Origin: Ophiocordyceps camponoti-saundersi (nom. inval.)
Lineage: Eukaryota > Ascomycota > Sordariomycetes > Hypocreales > Ophiocordycipitaceae
Direction of reading: 5' to 3'
DNA length: 10,274 bases
NCBI GenBank assembly: GCA_003339415.1
Contig: PDHQ01000729.1
Location: 1-10,274, forward strand
Made by a program: the position numbers and the translations under genes. Shown piece after piece: positions 1-7,225 of the stretch. The notes beneath the pieces were generated by a model, which saw only the letters and a list, made by a program, of their open reading frames with translations, did no database searches and was not told the DNA's origin. Every line of letters starts with the position of its first letter. The stretch's first letter is position 1.

Positions 1-76
1 CCCGAGAGAGATGGAAGTAACGATAGTTTAATAGGCAAGTTTTATTGACAATTAAATGAGGTTACCAATACAATTG
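1..76 (+). mobile_element. 3' tail of the cox1 intron at site 386 (partial)
   Basis: This is the last part of an intron whose body lies left of the window. The Cox1 reading frame becomes recognisable only at TAC CCA CCT (Y-P-P-L) from position 78. A base G at 76 followed by T at 77 fits the group I rule that the intron ends in G. The upstream exon would then supply GT, with T77 completing a valine codon. No core element or ORF is identifiable in these 76 bases. The boundary is inferred from the Cox1 alignment and from exact 323-nt spacing to the next known insertion site. Confidence 0.7.
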
Positions 77-399
77 TTACCCACCTTTATCCGGATTACA
101 AAGCCACAGCGGGCCTAGTGTAGACCTGGCTATATTTGCTCTGCACCTATCAGGTGTTTCGAGTTTACTTGGTGCCATAAACTTCATAACAACAATAGCT
201 AACATGAGAACACCCGGTGTAAGATTAATAGACTTAACTTTATTTGGTTGAGCAGTAGTAATAACCGCAGTGTTATTATTATTATCTTTACCCGTCTTAG
301 CCGCAGGTATTACTATGATTTTGACAGATAGAAACTTCAATACTTCGTTCTTTGAAATAGCAGGAGGAGGAGATCCTATACTATTTCAGCATCTTTTCT
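77..399 (+). CDS. cox1: cox1 exon between intron sites 386 and 709
   Basis: This is the central part of cytochrome c oxidase subunit 1, the catalytic membrane subunit of complex IV in the inner mitochondrial membrane. The frame starts with T77 (third base of a split Val codon), then [18 protein letters not shown]. It continues through transmembrane segments, N-M-R-T-P-G, the [10 protein letters not shown] stretch and [15 protein letters not shown] at 249-251 lies in L-F-G-W-A-V-V and must be Trp, which establishes code 4. The exon ends at T399, the first base of a Trp codon completed by GA at 2244-2245. The frame runs on without a stop into the downstream intron ORF. Identification is secure from continuous similarity to Cox1. 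Confidence 0.96.
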
Positions 400-1454
400 T
401 ACCAACAATTTTTACATACTTATTAATTTTATTTACAGCTACTGGAGGCGACGAAGCCGCCGTGCGGGAATATTATGAATTTTTTTGCAGTTGCCGCGAC
501 CTAAAATTCGCTTTTTTTAATTTTAAGGGGCATTTTCATTTTCCTATAGTAGGAAAATGTGCTAAGCAGGTAAATACGCCACAAAAAACCTACCGTACAG
601 AGTGCTCGTGCTCACAAAAAAAATCTTTTGATTTTTCAAATTTTTATTTCAAATATAAAGAATATTATCCTAATTTGAAAACACCTTCAATTATATTTTT
701 AGAATGACTAATAGGGTTTTCAGAGGGTGAAGGTTCTTTTATTTTAGCTAAAAGAGGTGATTTGTCTTTTGTTATAACTCAATCTAGTTTAGATGTAGAA
801 AGTTTAAATTATATAAAAAATAATTTAGGTTTTGGTACAGTTATAAAACAATCTATTAAACAAAATACACACAGATTCATTGTACAAGATTTTAAAAATA
901 TATATTTAATATGTTTATTATTTAATGGGAATATGGTATTCCCAACAAGAAAAGCCAGATTTCTAACATTCCTTTCATATTTTAATGAAAGATTATTAAA
1001 AAAAAATTATAACAGTATTACTCCTATAGATCTTTGTGTATTACCTTCCCTGGAACAAGGATGATTATCAGGTATTACAGATGGAGAAGGTTGTTTTACT
1101 TGTTCATTGCTTTCTAATAGTAATGCTTTTAGATACAGATTTATATTAACTCAAAAATGAGAGGCTAATAAATATGTTTTAGAATACATTTTAAAAATAT
1201 TAAATATATATTCCATTAAAGGTTCTGTAGTGCCCCATCATATTGATAATGTATGAGAACTTAGAATTAACGGGTTAAAAAATTGTAAAGGTCTATTTAT
1301 TTATTTTGATAATTTTTGTCTTGTTACTAAGAAAAAAGACAGTTACTTAAAATGAAAATCTCTTTATGATAAATTAATAATAAAAGATCATTTAAATAGT
1401 GAACATAGATCAGAATTAATAAAATTAGCTAAACAAATTAATAATGTTATGTAA
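400..1454 (+). CDS. Intron 709 LAGLIDADG homing endonuclease/maturase ORF, fused to the upstream cox1 exon
   Basis: The cox1 frame stays open across T399 for 350 intron codons to TAA at 1452-1454, so the product would start as a Cox1 fusion. In-frame TGA codons (for example 705-707 and 1062-1064) must be Trp. Motif 1 is [12 protein letters not shown] (from 705) and motif 2 is [12 protein letters not shown] (from 1062). Both keep an acidic residue at the catalytic position, so nuclease activity is plausible. The region between them ([22 protein letters not shown]) is typical of fungal LAGLIDADG proteins. About 100 residues before motif 1 are atypical, Cys/Lys/Phe-rich and carry a repeat insertion (538-564). 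The family role is to cleave intronless cox1 and/or assist splicing. No independent ATG is needed if translation reads through from the exon. Confidence 0.9.
538..564 (+). repeat. Hairpin repeat, copy 1 (inside the intron 709 ORF)
   Basis: ATTTTCCTA (538-546) faces TAGGAAAAT (550-558). The 18 bases 547-564 (TAGTAGGAAAATGTGCTA) are identical to 8981-8998. In the ORF it reads P-I-V-G-K-C-A. The frames that would meet the TAG codons are avoided. Confidence 0.9.
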
Positions 1455-1865
1455 TTTTAAGGAAAACAGGGTAAGGTTTAGTGAAACTATATAAATTCTA
1501 TAAGGCAGATGTAAAATAAAAATAAGACCTTATATAATAATACTATTAAGTATGCCTTAACCCTTAAGTTCTAGCTATATTATTTATTGTGAAAATTTTT
1601 AGAAAAAAACAATAAAATGCTGGAGCAATATCGGTGTGACTATTTTAATAATAGTTATACGGTCAAAATCTTTTCCCAAATAAGACAAGACCGTCAATTA
1701 TCTAAATGATTGCTACAGACTGGTTCACCGGTAGGTGGCTGAAATGCTGCTTAATGTACAGTCGGATTCCTCTTTTTTAAAAGGTTAGTGTTTAAACTAA
1801 GTTATATAATCAAAGGGATGAATAAATGGTTATGAATTTTTTTTTTGGGGTGGAGTCATAACCCT
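1455..1865 (+). ncRNA. Group I ribozyme core of intron 709
   Basis: Immediately after the ORF stop comes GGAAAA (1461-1466), the candidate internal guide for the exon end TTTTCT. Further on are conserved-looking core strings: GACAAGACCGTCAA (about 1684-1697), GCTACAGACTGG (about 1712-1723) and GTACAGTCGG (1756-1765). The last two supply the P7 strands. A GGTTATGA / TCATAACC stem (1828-1835 with 1856-1863) closes the region and may be a P9-type helix. The helix names beyond P1 and P7 are not resolved by eye. Confidence 0.75.
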
Positions 1866-2225
1866 ATTGCTGCGAAGCAGCAGCCGTACTCTGGTGTCTA
1901 ATAGTCGGCTGTGATAGCCTAGGCTACTATGCGTGCAAAGCCTAATATTATTAGCGTGCTACATAAAAACGTATTTTTATAGAGCGACTTCTGCGGAATA
2001 AAATTCCTCTGCGACGAAGTCGGAATAAAATTCCGACTTCGTCGCAGAGCTAGCGAGGATTTTATCACCAGCTCTCAGTTCTAAGCTCTCAGGACTTAAA
2101 AAGTCCTCTCTATAAAAATGCACGCGGCTAGCTTTAGCGCGTGGCGTGCATAAAAAAAAAAATTCGAATTTTTAGGACTACATATTTGGATAAAAATATG
2201 CAGCTCGGCTTCGCCCGCCCTAAAA
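1864..2225 (+). repeat. Block of GC-rich nested hairpins in the 3' part of intron 709
   Basis: No gene is visible here. The block is built from inverted repeats: GCTGC-GAA-GCAGC (1869-1881); a perfect 20-bp hairpin with a 3-nt AAA loop (2007-2026 with 2030-2049); and an outer arm TTTTTATAGAG (from about 1974) that pairs with the CTCTATAAAAA string near 2107-2119. Strings such as GACGAAGTCG, GAGCTAGCGAGG and GCGTGC recur in intron 731 and in the tail of the window. It looks like one or more insertions of a dispersed hairpin element into a tolerant peripheral loop of the intron. Confidence 0.75.
2007..2049. repeat. Perfect 20-bp inverted repeat with 3-nt loop
   Basis: The left arm 2007-2026 (starting CTCTGCGACG) and right arm 2030-2049 (ending CGTCGCAGAG) are exact reverse complements around AAA. 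It is the longest perfect hairpin I found in the window. Confidence 0.95.
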
Positions 2226-2243
2226 ATTCATAATAGGGAATTG

Positions 2244-2254
2244 GATTCTTCGGT
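2244..2254 (+). CDS. cox1: cox1 11-nt micro-exon (W-F-F-G)
   Basis: The 11 bases GATTCTTCGGT complete the Trp codon begun at T399 (T+GA) and encode Phe-Phe-Gly, the start of the Cox1 W-F-F-G-H-P-E-V-Y motif. It is preceded by G2243, the expected last base of a group I intron. Its length equals the 709-720 interval of fungal cox1 intron numbering. Independent support comes from the reading frame: the frame set by TTC TTC GGT continues without a stop through the next 722 codons of intron 720. Confidence 0.93.
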
Positions 2255-4423
2255 CGAAGGTGGCCCTTAAATGAAAATTTACCGCAACAAACTATAAGCG
2301 AGGAGTTCGTTTTATATTTATCAGGTACTATGTGCATAAGTTGTACTTCATTGTATACCGCTATAGTAAAAATCCTTAAAATTTACGATAATTCGCAAGT
2401 AACCAACGCGTGAGGATTAGGAAAAAATCCTCACAATAATTATAATTTTTTTAATTCACCTAACCTGAAAGCAGGGTGCATAGCCAGGAATTTCCTTAAC
2501 CATTTTAACATAATTTTATTATTTTTTTCTTATAATATAAAAAACAATTCTATAACTAATAGAAAATTTTCTTCTTTAGGCCGGGCCCGACCCGGTGGCG
2601 CACTTAAAAATAATGTCTTACATCCGTATTATGTAACGGGGCTAACTGACGGTGAAGGTTGTTTTTTAATTAACATTAGACCTAAATCAAAAATGAAAAC
2701 AGGGAATTCAGTAGAATTAGTTTTTAAGTTAGCTTTACATAATAAGGATAAAGCACTAATAGAAAAATTGCAATCCTATTTTTGTGTAGGTACGGTCACT
2801 AATAGAATAGATGGTTGTACTCAGTATTGAGTAGGTTCTATTAAAGATTTGCAAATTATAGTTGATCACTTTGATTCTTACCCTTTGATTTCAAAGAAAA
2901 GATCTGACTATATATTATTTAAACAAGTTTTTGAATTAATCCTGCGTAAAGAACATTTGACAGAGAAAGGTCTAAAAAAAATAGTATCACTTAAATCTGC
3001 AATGAATCTAGGTTTATCTGATTACTTTAAATTGTCTTTTCCTGAAATTGTTCCTGCTCTTAGACCTCCGGTAAAAAACTCTGAAATTCTTGACCCGCAT
3101 TGATTGTCAGGGTTTATAGAAGGTGAAGGTTGTTTTGGAGTTAGAAGAGAAAATTCCTCAAAAAAATATAAGCTAGGAGCTACTGTAAGATTATACATGC
3201 TTATTACACAACACTCACGGGACGCAGAATTATTGAAAAATATAGCTAAATATTTACAATGTGGGCAGTATTATCTACGTAGTAAAAGTAGTATATATGG
3301 TGATTATAGAGTAACAGGGTTTAAGGATATTTTTGAAAAAATTATACCTTTCCTAAATAAATACCCTCTCCATGGTTCTAAATTACAAGATTATTCAGAT
3401 TTTATCTTAGTCGCAGAGTTAATGAAAAAAAAAGGCCATTTAACTAAACAAGGATTCGAAGAAATATTTTCAATAGGTTCGAGAATGAATACGGCTAGAC
3501 TTAATTCACCTAAACCAAGCCTTAGCCTTAGCCCACGGCTCGGGTCTAAATTATCTTTAAATATTGATAAAAAACACTATTCTACTATTAATAATACCTT
3601 TTCTTTTACTGTTTCACAGCGGCAGAGTGGATCTTTACGTTCGTATGTGTCCTATTTAATAAAAGGTAATGCAGCAAGTAAGAATGTGAGTGAAACGGCT
3701 ACGCCGTCAGAGACTGTTTCCTTTAAGGAATGGTTAGGTGGATGGATAGATGGTGATGGTTATTTTTATTGTACTAAAAAAGGGTTTTTTGGTTTTCAAA
3801 TTATAATGGATATAAAAGATAAAAATTTATTGTACGATATAAAACATAAATACGGTGGTTCTATTAAAAGTATAGCAGGAGGCAATAGTTTAAAGTATAA
3901 ATTAGTACAAAAACAAAATTTACTTAAATTTATTAATGATGTAAACGGATTTATTAGAAACCCTGTTCGACTAATACAATTAAATAAAATCTGTATTAAA
4001 TATAATATTGAACTTAGAGAACCTAAACCCTTAACTCGAGATAATGGTTGATTTAGTGGTCTTATAGATAGCGACGGGTCTATATATATAGAGGAATCAG
4101 GAATATTAATTATTAGTGTTACTCAAAATAATAAATTTTTATTAGAACCGCTACAAATTTTGTACGCAGGAAGAATTAAGATTCTAAAAAGTAAAGATGC
4201 GTTTCAATATTCTATTTATAGAAAAAAAGATATATTAAATTTACTAGATAATTACTTTTCTAAATACCCCTTAAAATCTAGTAAAGCGCTTAAACTAAAG
4301 TTAATAAAAGATTATTATCAGTTAGAACAGAGCCCTAAATTATTAAATTTTCAACTAATTTCCTCTAATACTAAAAAAATCCAAGATTGGATTGTTTTTA
4401 AAAATAAATGAGAAAAGTTGTAA
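2255..4423 (+). CDS. Intron 720 tandem double LAGLIDADG protein (four motifs), exon-fused
   Basis: The cox1 frame of the micro-exon continues through 722 intron codons to TAA 4421-4423, reading TGA as Trp (for example 3101-3103, 4049-4051, 4409-4411). Residues 1-120 translate the 5' intron RNA and have no recognisable domain. The first endonuclease has motifs VTGLTDGEGCF (residue 127) and LSGFIEGEGCF (residue 284) and resembles the I-OnuI-like class. A Ser/Asn-rich linker (about 400-490) follows. The second endonuclease has LGGWIDGDGYF (residue 494) and FSGLIDSDGSI (residue 600). All four motifs keep the catalytic acid. A usual double-motif enzyme is about 250-350 residues, so this is two enzymes in one frame. 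The second half closely resembles the P8-loop ORF downstream. The protein may be processed into parts, or only one half may work. No internal ATG clearly marks a separate start for the second half. Confidence 0.9.
2410..2434 (+). repeat. 9-bp hairpin in the 5' part of intron 720
   Basis: GTGAGGATT (2410-2418) pairs perfectly with AATCCTCAC (2426-2434) across a 7-base loop. It is probably a peripheral helix of the group I intron, and it also lies inside the translated exon-fused frame. Confidence 0.8.
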
Positions 4424-4545
4424 TGGGATTATAGCGAGGGGAGGGATTTCGTGGTGTTTTACCACCCTGTCCTGGTAGCAATAAAGTGAGAAATTATAAT
4501 TATCGCTAGTAGGAACTTCAGAGGCCATACGTTTGTTAAACATAA
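4424..4545 (+). ncRNA. Group I core of intron 720, 5' strands of P7 and P8 with upstream helices
   Basis: The stretch starts right after the stop of the tandem ORF. TAGCGA (4432-4437) pairs with TCGCTA (4503-4508), enclosing a GTGGT/ACCAC hairpin (4451-4455 with 4461-4465), a P4-P6-like domain. GGCCATA (4523-4529) is the 5' P7 strand and TTAAACATAA (4536-4545) the 5' P8 strand. Their partners lie just after the next ORF, at 5318-5324 and 5305-5314. The internal guide sequence was not identified. Confidence 0.75.
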
Positions 4546-4550
4546 GATCA

Positions 4551-5303
4551 ATTCATAATTTAAACAATTCAGATAAACATTTTAGATTTAAACAATGATT
4601 AGCCGGACTTATAGACGGTGATGGTTGTTTTTTATTATCTAAAAAAGGTTATGCAAGCTTAGAAATTACCATGAGTATTAGAGATGAACGAGCATTACAA
4701 GCAGTAAAAAATGTTTACGGTGGCTCAGTAAAATTAAGATCCGGTGTTAGTGCATTAAGATATAGATTGCATAATAAAGAAGGTTTGTTAAATCTTATTA
4801 ACGATGTAAATGGACACATAAGAAATCCTATTAGATTGATACAATTAAATTATATTTGTGTTAAATATGACATAACTTTAAATTACTGCTCGACTATTAG
4901 TGCTCCGCACAAAAAGTTAACTTGAGATAATGGATGATTCTCCGGCTTTTTTGATGCAGATGGTACAATTACTATAAATAGCTCTAGTTTACAACTATCT
5001 ATTTCAGCTAGTCAAAAGACTCCTGAAATCCTTACACCTTTAGTTGAATTATTTGGAGGTAATGTTTATATAGATAGAGGTGGACAAGGTTCTTTTATAT
5101 GATATCTTACTAAGAAACAAGATGTACTTAATCTAATCGAATATTTTAAAAAATATCCTTCAAGATCCGCTAAAAATAATAGGCTACAATTAGTACCTAA
5201 ATTATATGAACTGAAGGCAATGAAAGCTCATATTGCACCATCAGACTCTTTATTAGCTAAGAGCTGAAATATCTTTATAAATAAATGGAATAATTATGAA
5301 TAA
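4551..5303 (+). CDS. LAGLIDADG homing endonuclease/maturase in the P8 loop of intron 720
   Basis: The frame is open from 4500 (after TAA at 4497-4499) to TAA at 5301-5303. The first in-frame ATG (4671) lies after the first catalytic motif, so a non-ATG start allowed in code 4 is likely. ATT 4551 is my choice and ATA 4542 is possible. Motifs are WLAGLIDGDGCF (from 4596) and WFSGFFDADGTI (from 4935), both with the catalytic Asp. Between them are G-G-S-V-K-L and I-N-D-V-N-G-H-I-R-N-P-I-R-L-I-Q-L-N, nearly the same as in the second half of the upstream tandem ORF. The C-terminus (A-H-I-A-P-S-D-S-L-L-A-K-S-W) resembles fungal intron endonucleases/maturases. The stop codon lies directly beside the 3' P8 strand, so the gene fills the P8 loop. 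It is about 250 residues, normal for the family. Confidence 0.88.
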
Positions 5304-5347
5304 ATTATGTTTAAAGATATGGTCCTAACATTTTTTTTTAAATGTAG
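5304..5347 (+). ncRNA. 3' core of intron 720 (P8 and P7 3' strands to the splice site)
   Basis: TTATGTTTAA (5305-5314) completes P8, and GATATGGTCC holds the 3' P7 strand (TATGGTC, 5318-5324). After a T-rich stretch, ATGTAG ends at G5347, directly before the CAC CCC GAG GT exon. The order P8, P7, short tail, terminal G is that of a group I intron 3' end. Confidence 0.8.
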
Positions 5348-5358
5348 CACCCCGAGGT
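5348..5358 (+). CDS. cox1: cox1 11-nt micro-exon (H-P-E-V)
   Basis: CAC CCC GAG GT encodes His-Pro-Glu and the first two bases of Val, which is completed by T7557. In Cox1 this His is a CuB ligand (His240 in bovine numbering), and the Glu (Glu242) belongs to the proton path. The 11-nt length matches the 720-731 interval. G5347 precedes it. The frame set here stays open for more than 500 codons of the following intron. The terminal AGGT (5355-5358) can pair with GCCT at 5373-5376 with a U.G pair at the splice site, a plausible P1. Confidence 0.93.
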
Positions 5359-5540
5359 TTATTATATTATAAGCCTGACAACGCTGCTTTTTGCTGGGAC
5401 TGCTTATGTTTACGGTTTTAAATACTACATCTTATACGACACAGTAACAAAGTTAAAACTATGAAGCTTATCAGCAGAGAACTTTTTCTTACCTCCTATT
5501 GTTCTCTCAGAGACTTCATGCAGCGAAACTGTAGTTAACA
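5359..5540 (+). ncRNA. 5' group I core of intron 731 (P1 to P8 5' strand)
   Basis: It contains the internal guide candidate (5373-5376), GCTGGGACTGC (from 5393), TTATCAGCAGAG (from 5468), CTCAGAGACTTCATG (about 5506-5520, P7) and AAACTGTAGT (P8). This element order, TGCTGGGA..., ATCAGCAG, TCAGAGACT, also occurs in the intron that starts near 7651, so both are of similar subgroup. Confidence 0.8.
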
Positions 5541-6880
5541 ATTTTCCACGCTCAGTAGATCTAGGGGGCTCTGTGGGAATATTATTAAGCAGCAGCAGCT
5601 CTACTACTACTAGCAGCAGCAGCAGCTCTACTACTACTACTATTGCGGGAGGTTTATATGAATTTTTTTATGCGCTTATTTTCACACCCGCAGGGTTGCA
5701 TAGCTACCCTGCGCTAAAGCTGCAGGGTGTGAAAATATGCGTAAAATTCATATATAACCGAATTTCACGCATGCGTAGTATGAAGCCGCATGCGCCGGAG
5801 CTAGAGCTGCGGAATTTTAATCTTATTCACCCTGCTTCGCAGCAAGCTAGGTTTTATTCTAATATAAAACCTGATTTACCGCGAAGCGATGATAAAATAC
5901 CTAGAGCTAAAGCAGCTGTGGATACTTATTCTAGGACGGCTATGGCGCAGCACAAGCGTAGCGAAAATATAAAACCAATTTCTGTACATGTACCTAAACA
6001 TGTAAGACCAGGCCGAGATGAAGAATTTGGACATTATTTAGCTGGTTTAATTGATGGCAATAGTTATTTAACTAGTAATCAAGAATTAGTTATTGTATTT
6101 CTTTCCCATCTCTATGGACCTTTAGCTTATTACATAAAACAACGTTTAGGATTTGGTAGTGTAAAAAAAGTTGAAGATAAAAATGTTATTTTTCTAATAA
6201 TTTCTGAAAAACAAGGAGTGGAGAGAGTTATTAATTTAATTAATGGTAAGATTAGAACACAAGATAAGTTTAAGGAACTTATGGGTCTAGGACTTCGCAG
6301 CACGGTATACCGCGCAGGGGGTGATTGTGTAAAAAAACCCTCCCGTAGCTCTCTAAGACTTAATTCTAGTAAAGATTTTAAAAATTACTGATTAGCAGGG
6401 TTTTCTGATATTAGTGCTCGTTTCCGAATAAAAATAATTAATGAGGATAATGATGATGCCTTTGTTCAATTAAGCTTTCAAATAGTAGCACAATTTACCC
6501 GTGCGCCGCTAGCTGTGCAAAAGCAAAAGCCCTGTAAAAATAATGTTTTACTGTTAATTAAAGATTATTTCGGTGGTTTACTTTCTTATGACGAATTAAA
6601 CGGTGAGTATACTTATTGTTCAATTAGTTATGGTTCAGCAGCAAAATTTATTGAGTATTTCGATAAATACCATTTATTGTCGGGTAAGCATGTAGATTTT
6701 CTAAGGTTTAGGAAAACGTATATTAGACTAAGTGAAGGACAATTTTTAAATAATAATTTATCATTAAGAGCTAAAAGTAAATTTTATAATGCTATAGCAA
6801 ATCTAAATCTTTCGCCTTATAATAAAATAAATTATACTAGCAAGCCATCTTGGAAGCCTTGTGCTAGCTCTAGAGCTTAG
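5360..6880 (+). CDS. Intron 731 LAGLIDADG protein lacking catalytic acids; exon-fused, probable maturase or decaying endonuclease
   Basis: The cox1 frame continues from H-P-E-V through the core and P8 loop to TAG 6878-6880, 506 intron codons, with TGA as Trp (5462-5464, 6389-6391). The conserved domain starts near H-Y-L-A-G-L-I-D-G-N-S (6032). It continues with L-G-F-G-S-V-K-K, I-N-L-I-N-G-K-I-R-T-Q-D-K and the second motif W-L-A-G-F-S-D-I-S-A (6389), then Y-F-D-K-Y-H-L-L-S-G-K-H. Related proteins, as I recall them, read DGDGY and DADAS here. The catalytic residue of motif 1 is Asn (6059-6061) and of motif 2 Ser (6413-6415), so DNA cleavage is unlikely although the fold seems kept. The N-terminal part is low-complexity Ser/Thr plus hairpin-derived sequence. 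Extra segments (about 6290-6360, 6498-6535, 6840-6880) look like repeat insertions kept in frame. Confidence 0.85.
5588..5643 (+). repeat. AGC / ACT trinucleotide repeat tract in the intron 731 ORF
   Basis: Runs of AGC alternate twice with TCT and runs of ACT, giving Ser and Thr blocks in the ORF. A shorter version of the same pattern (AGC x3, TGT, ACT x3, ATC) occurs at 8350-8373 in the ORF of the next intron, in the same reading frame. Confidence 0.85.
5653..5757. repeat. Long nested hairpin element inside the intron 731 ORF
   Basis: The outer arms TATATGAATTTT (from 5655) and AAAATTCATATA (ending about 5754), and the inner arms ATTTTCACACCC (5678-5689) and GGGTGTGAAAAT (5725-5736), pair imperfectly over about 100 bases. 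A smaller GCAGGGT...ACCCTGC stem sits near the tip. The 12-mer GGGTGTGAAAAT recurs at 9010-9021. The element lies in the translated frame without breaking it. Confidence 0.85.
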
Positions 6881-7225
6881 CGAAGTCGGCATAAAAATTT
6901 TTGATTAAAACTTTTTTGTAGAGCGCAGAGCGAGCTATGGACGAAGACTTCGTCATCCAGCTCTAGGAATTTATTGAGCTTTACTCAATAAATACGTATT
7001 TTCTATATAGAAAATTCCTCTGTAGAGGGTTATATATATATATATAACTTCACGCATAGCATGAAGCCACAGCTCTACAAATTTTTAGCGGCGGAGCAGC
7101 TCTCTAGAAGCCCTGCCGAATAAAATAACGACGGCTAAGCAGGAATAATATTGCTCGCGACTTCGTCGCGCAGGGGCTCCTCTGTTCTATAAGCCATCCA
7201 CAATTAAATGAATAGATTAAGCGTG
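6881..7225 (+). repeat. Repeat-rich, gene-free stretch in the P8 loop of intron 731
   Basis: No ORF is seen. Hairpins follow each other: GAGCTATGGACGAAG with CTTCGTCATCCAGCTC (about 6930-6963), TTTATTGAG/CTCAATAAA (about 6969-6992), TTTTCTATATAGAAAA (about 6999-7014), a 20-bp AT palindrome (7029-7048), and CTTCACGCATAGCATGAAG (7048-7066). The last resembles a string at 5764-5787. GC-rich strings GACTTCGTCGCGCAGG (from about 7159) relate to the block in intron 709. Confidence 0.8.

Larger units (their letters stand above)
400..2243 (+). mobile_element. Group I intron at cox1 site 709, with LAGLIDADG ORF
   Basis: It interrupts a Trp codon (T399 | G2244) and ends in G2243. The ORF comes first (400-1454), followed by the ribozyme core. 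The last exon bases TTTTCT (394-399) can pair with GGAAAA at 1461-1466, giving a U.G pair at the splice site. This is a good P1/internal guide candidate and would place the whole ORF in the P1 loop. P7 is GACT in the 1715-1721 element paired with AGTC near 1758-1764. A GC-rich hairpin block (1864-2225) enlarges the 3' end. Subgroup not assigned. Confidence 0.85.
2255..5347 (+). mobile_element. Group I intron at cox1 site 720, carrying three LAGLIDADG domain pairs in two ORFs
   Basis: It lies between GGT (Gly) and CAC (His) and ends in G5347. It holds an exon-fused ORF with two consecutive endonucleases (to 4423), then core elements, then a second ORF enclosed by P8. P7 is GGCCATA (4523-4529) with TATGGTC (5318-5324). 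P8 is a perfect 10-bp helix, TTAAACATAA (4536-4545) with TTATGTTTAA (5305-5314). The first 265 bases hold stems such as GTGAGGATT/AATCCTCAC (2410-2418 with 2426-2434). At about 3.1 kb it is long and could be a composite of two introns (twintron), but I did not find a complete second core. Confidence 0.85.

Noticed and set aside
77..340. Minus-strand open frame of 87 codons
   Set aside because: It lies opposite the cox1 exon, whose protein is unmistakable, and has no recognisable features. It is a shadow of the real frame.
1828..1863. The T-rich stretch before GGGGTGGAG as a candidate cox1 micro-exon for W-F-F-G-H-P
   Set aside because: The frame does not give the expected residues, and the sequence is the loop of a GGTTATGA/TCATAACC stem. 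The exons at 2244 and 5348 fit exactly.
2134..2337. Minus-strand open frame of 67 codons
   Set aside because: It overlaps the hairpin block, the 11-nt exon and the start of intron 720, and has no domain or initiation signal.
4355..4543. Minus-strand open frame of 62 codons
   Set aside because: It is opposite the end of the tandem ORF and the P4-P8 core; composition is random.
4671..5303. ATG 4671 as the start of the P8-loop endonuclease
   Set aside because: It would remove the whole first LAGLIDADG motif (4596-4631), which is well conserved. A non-ATG start upstream is more likely.
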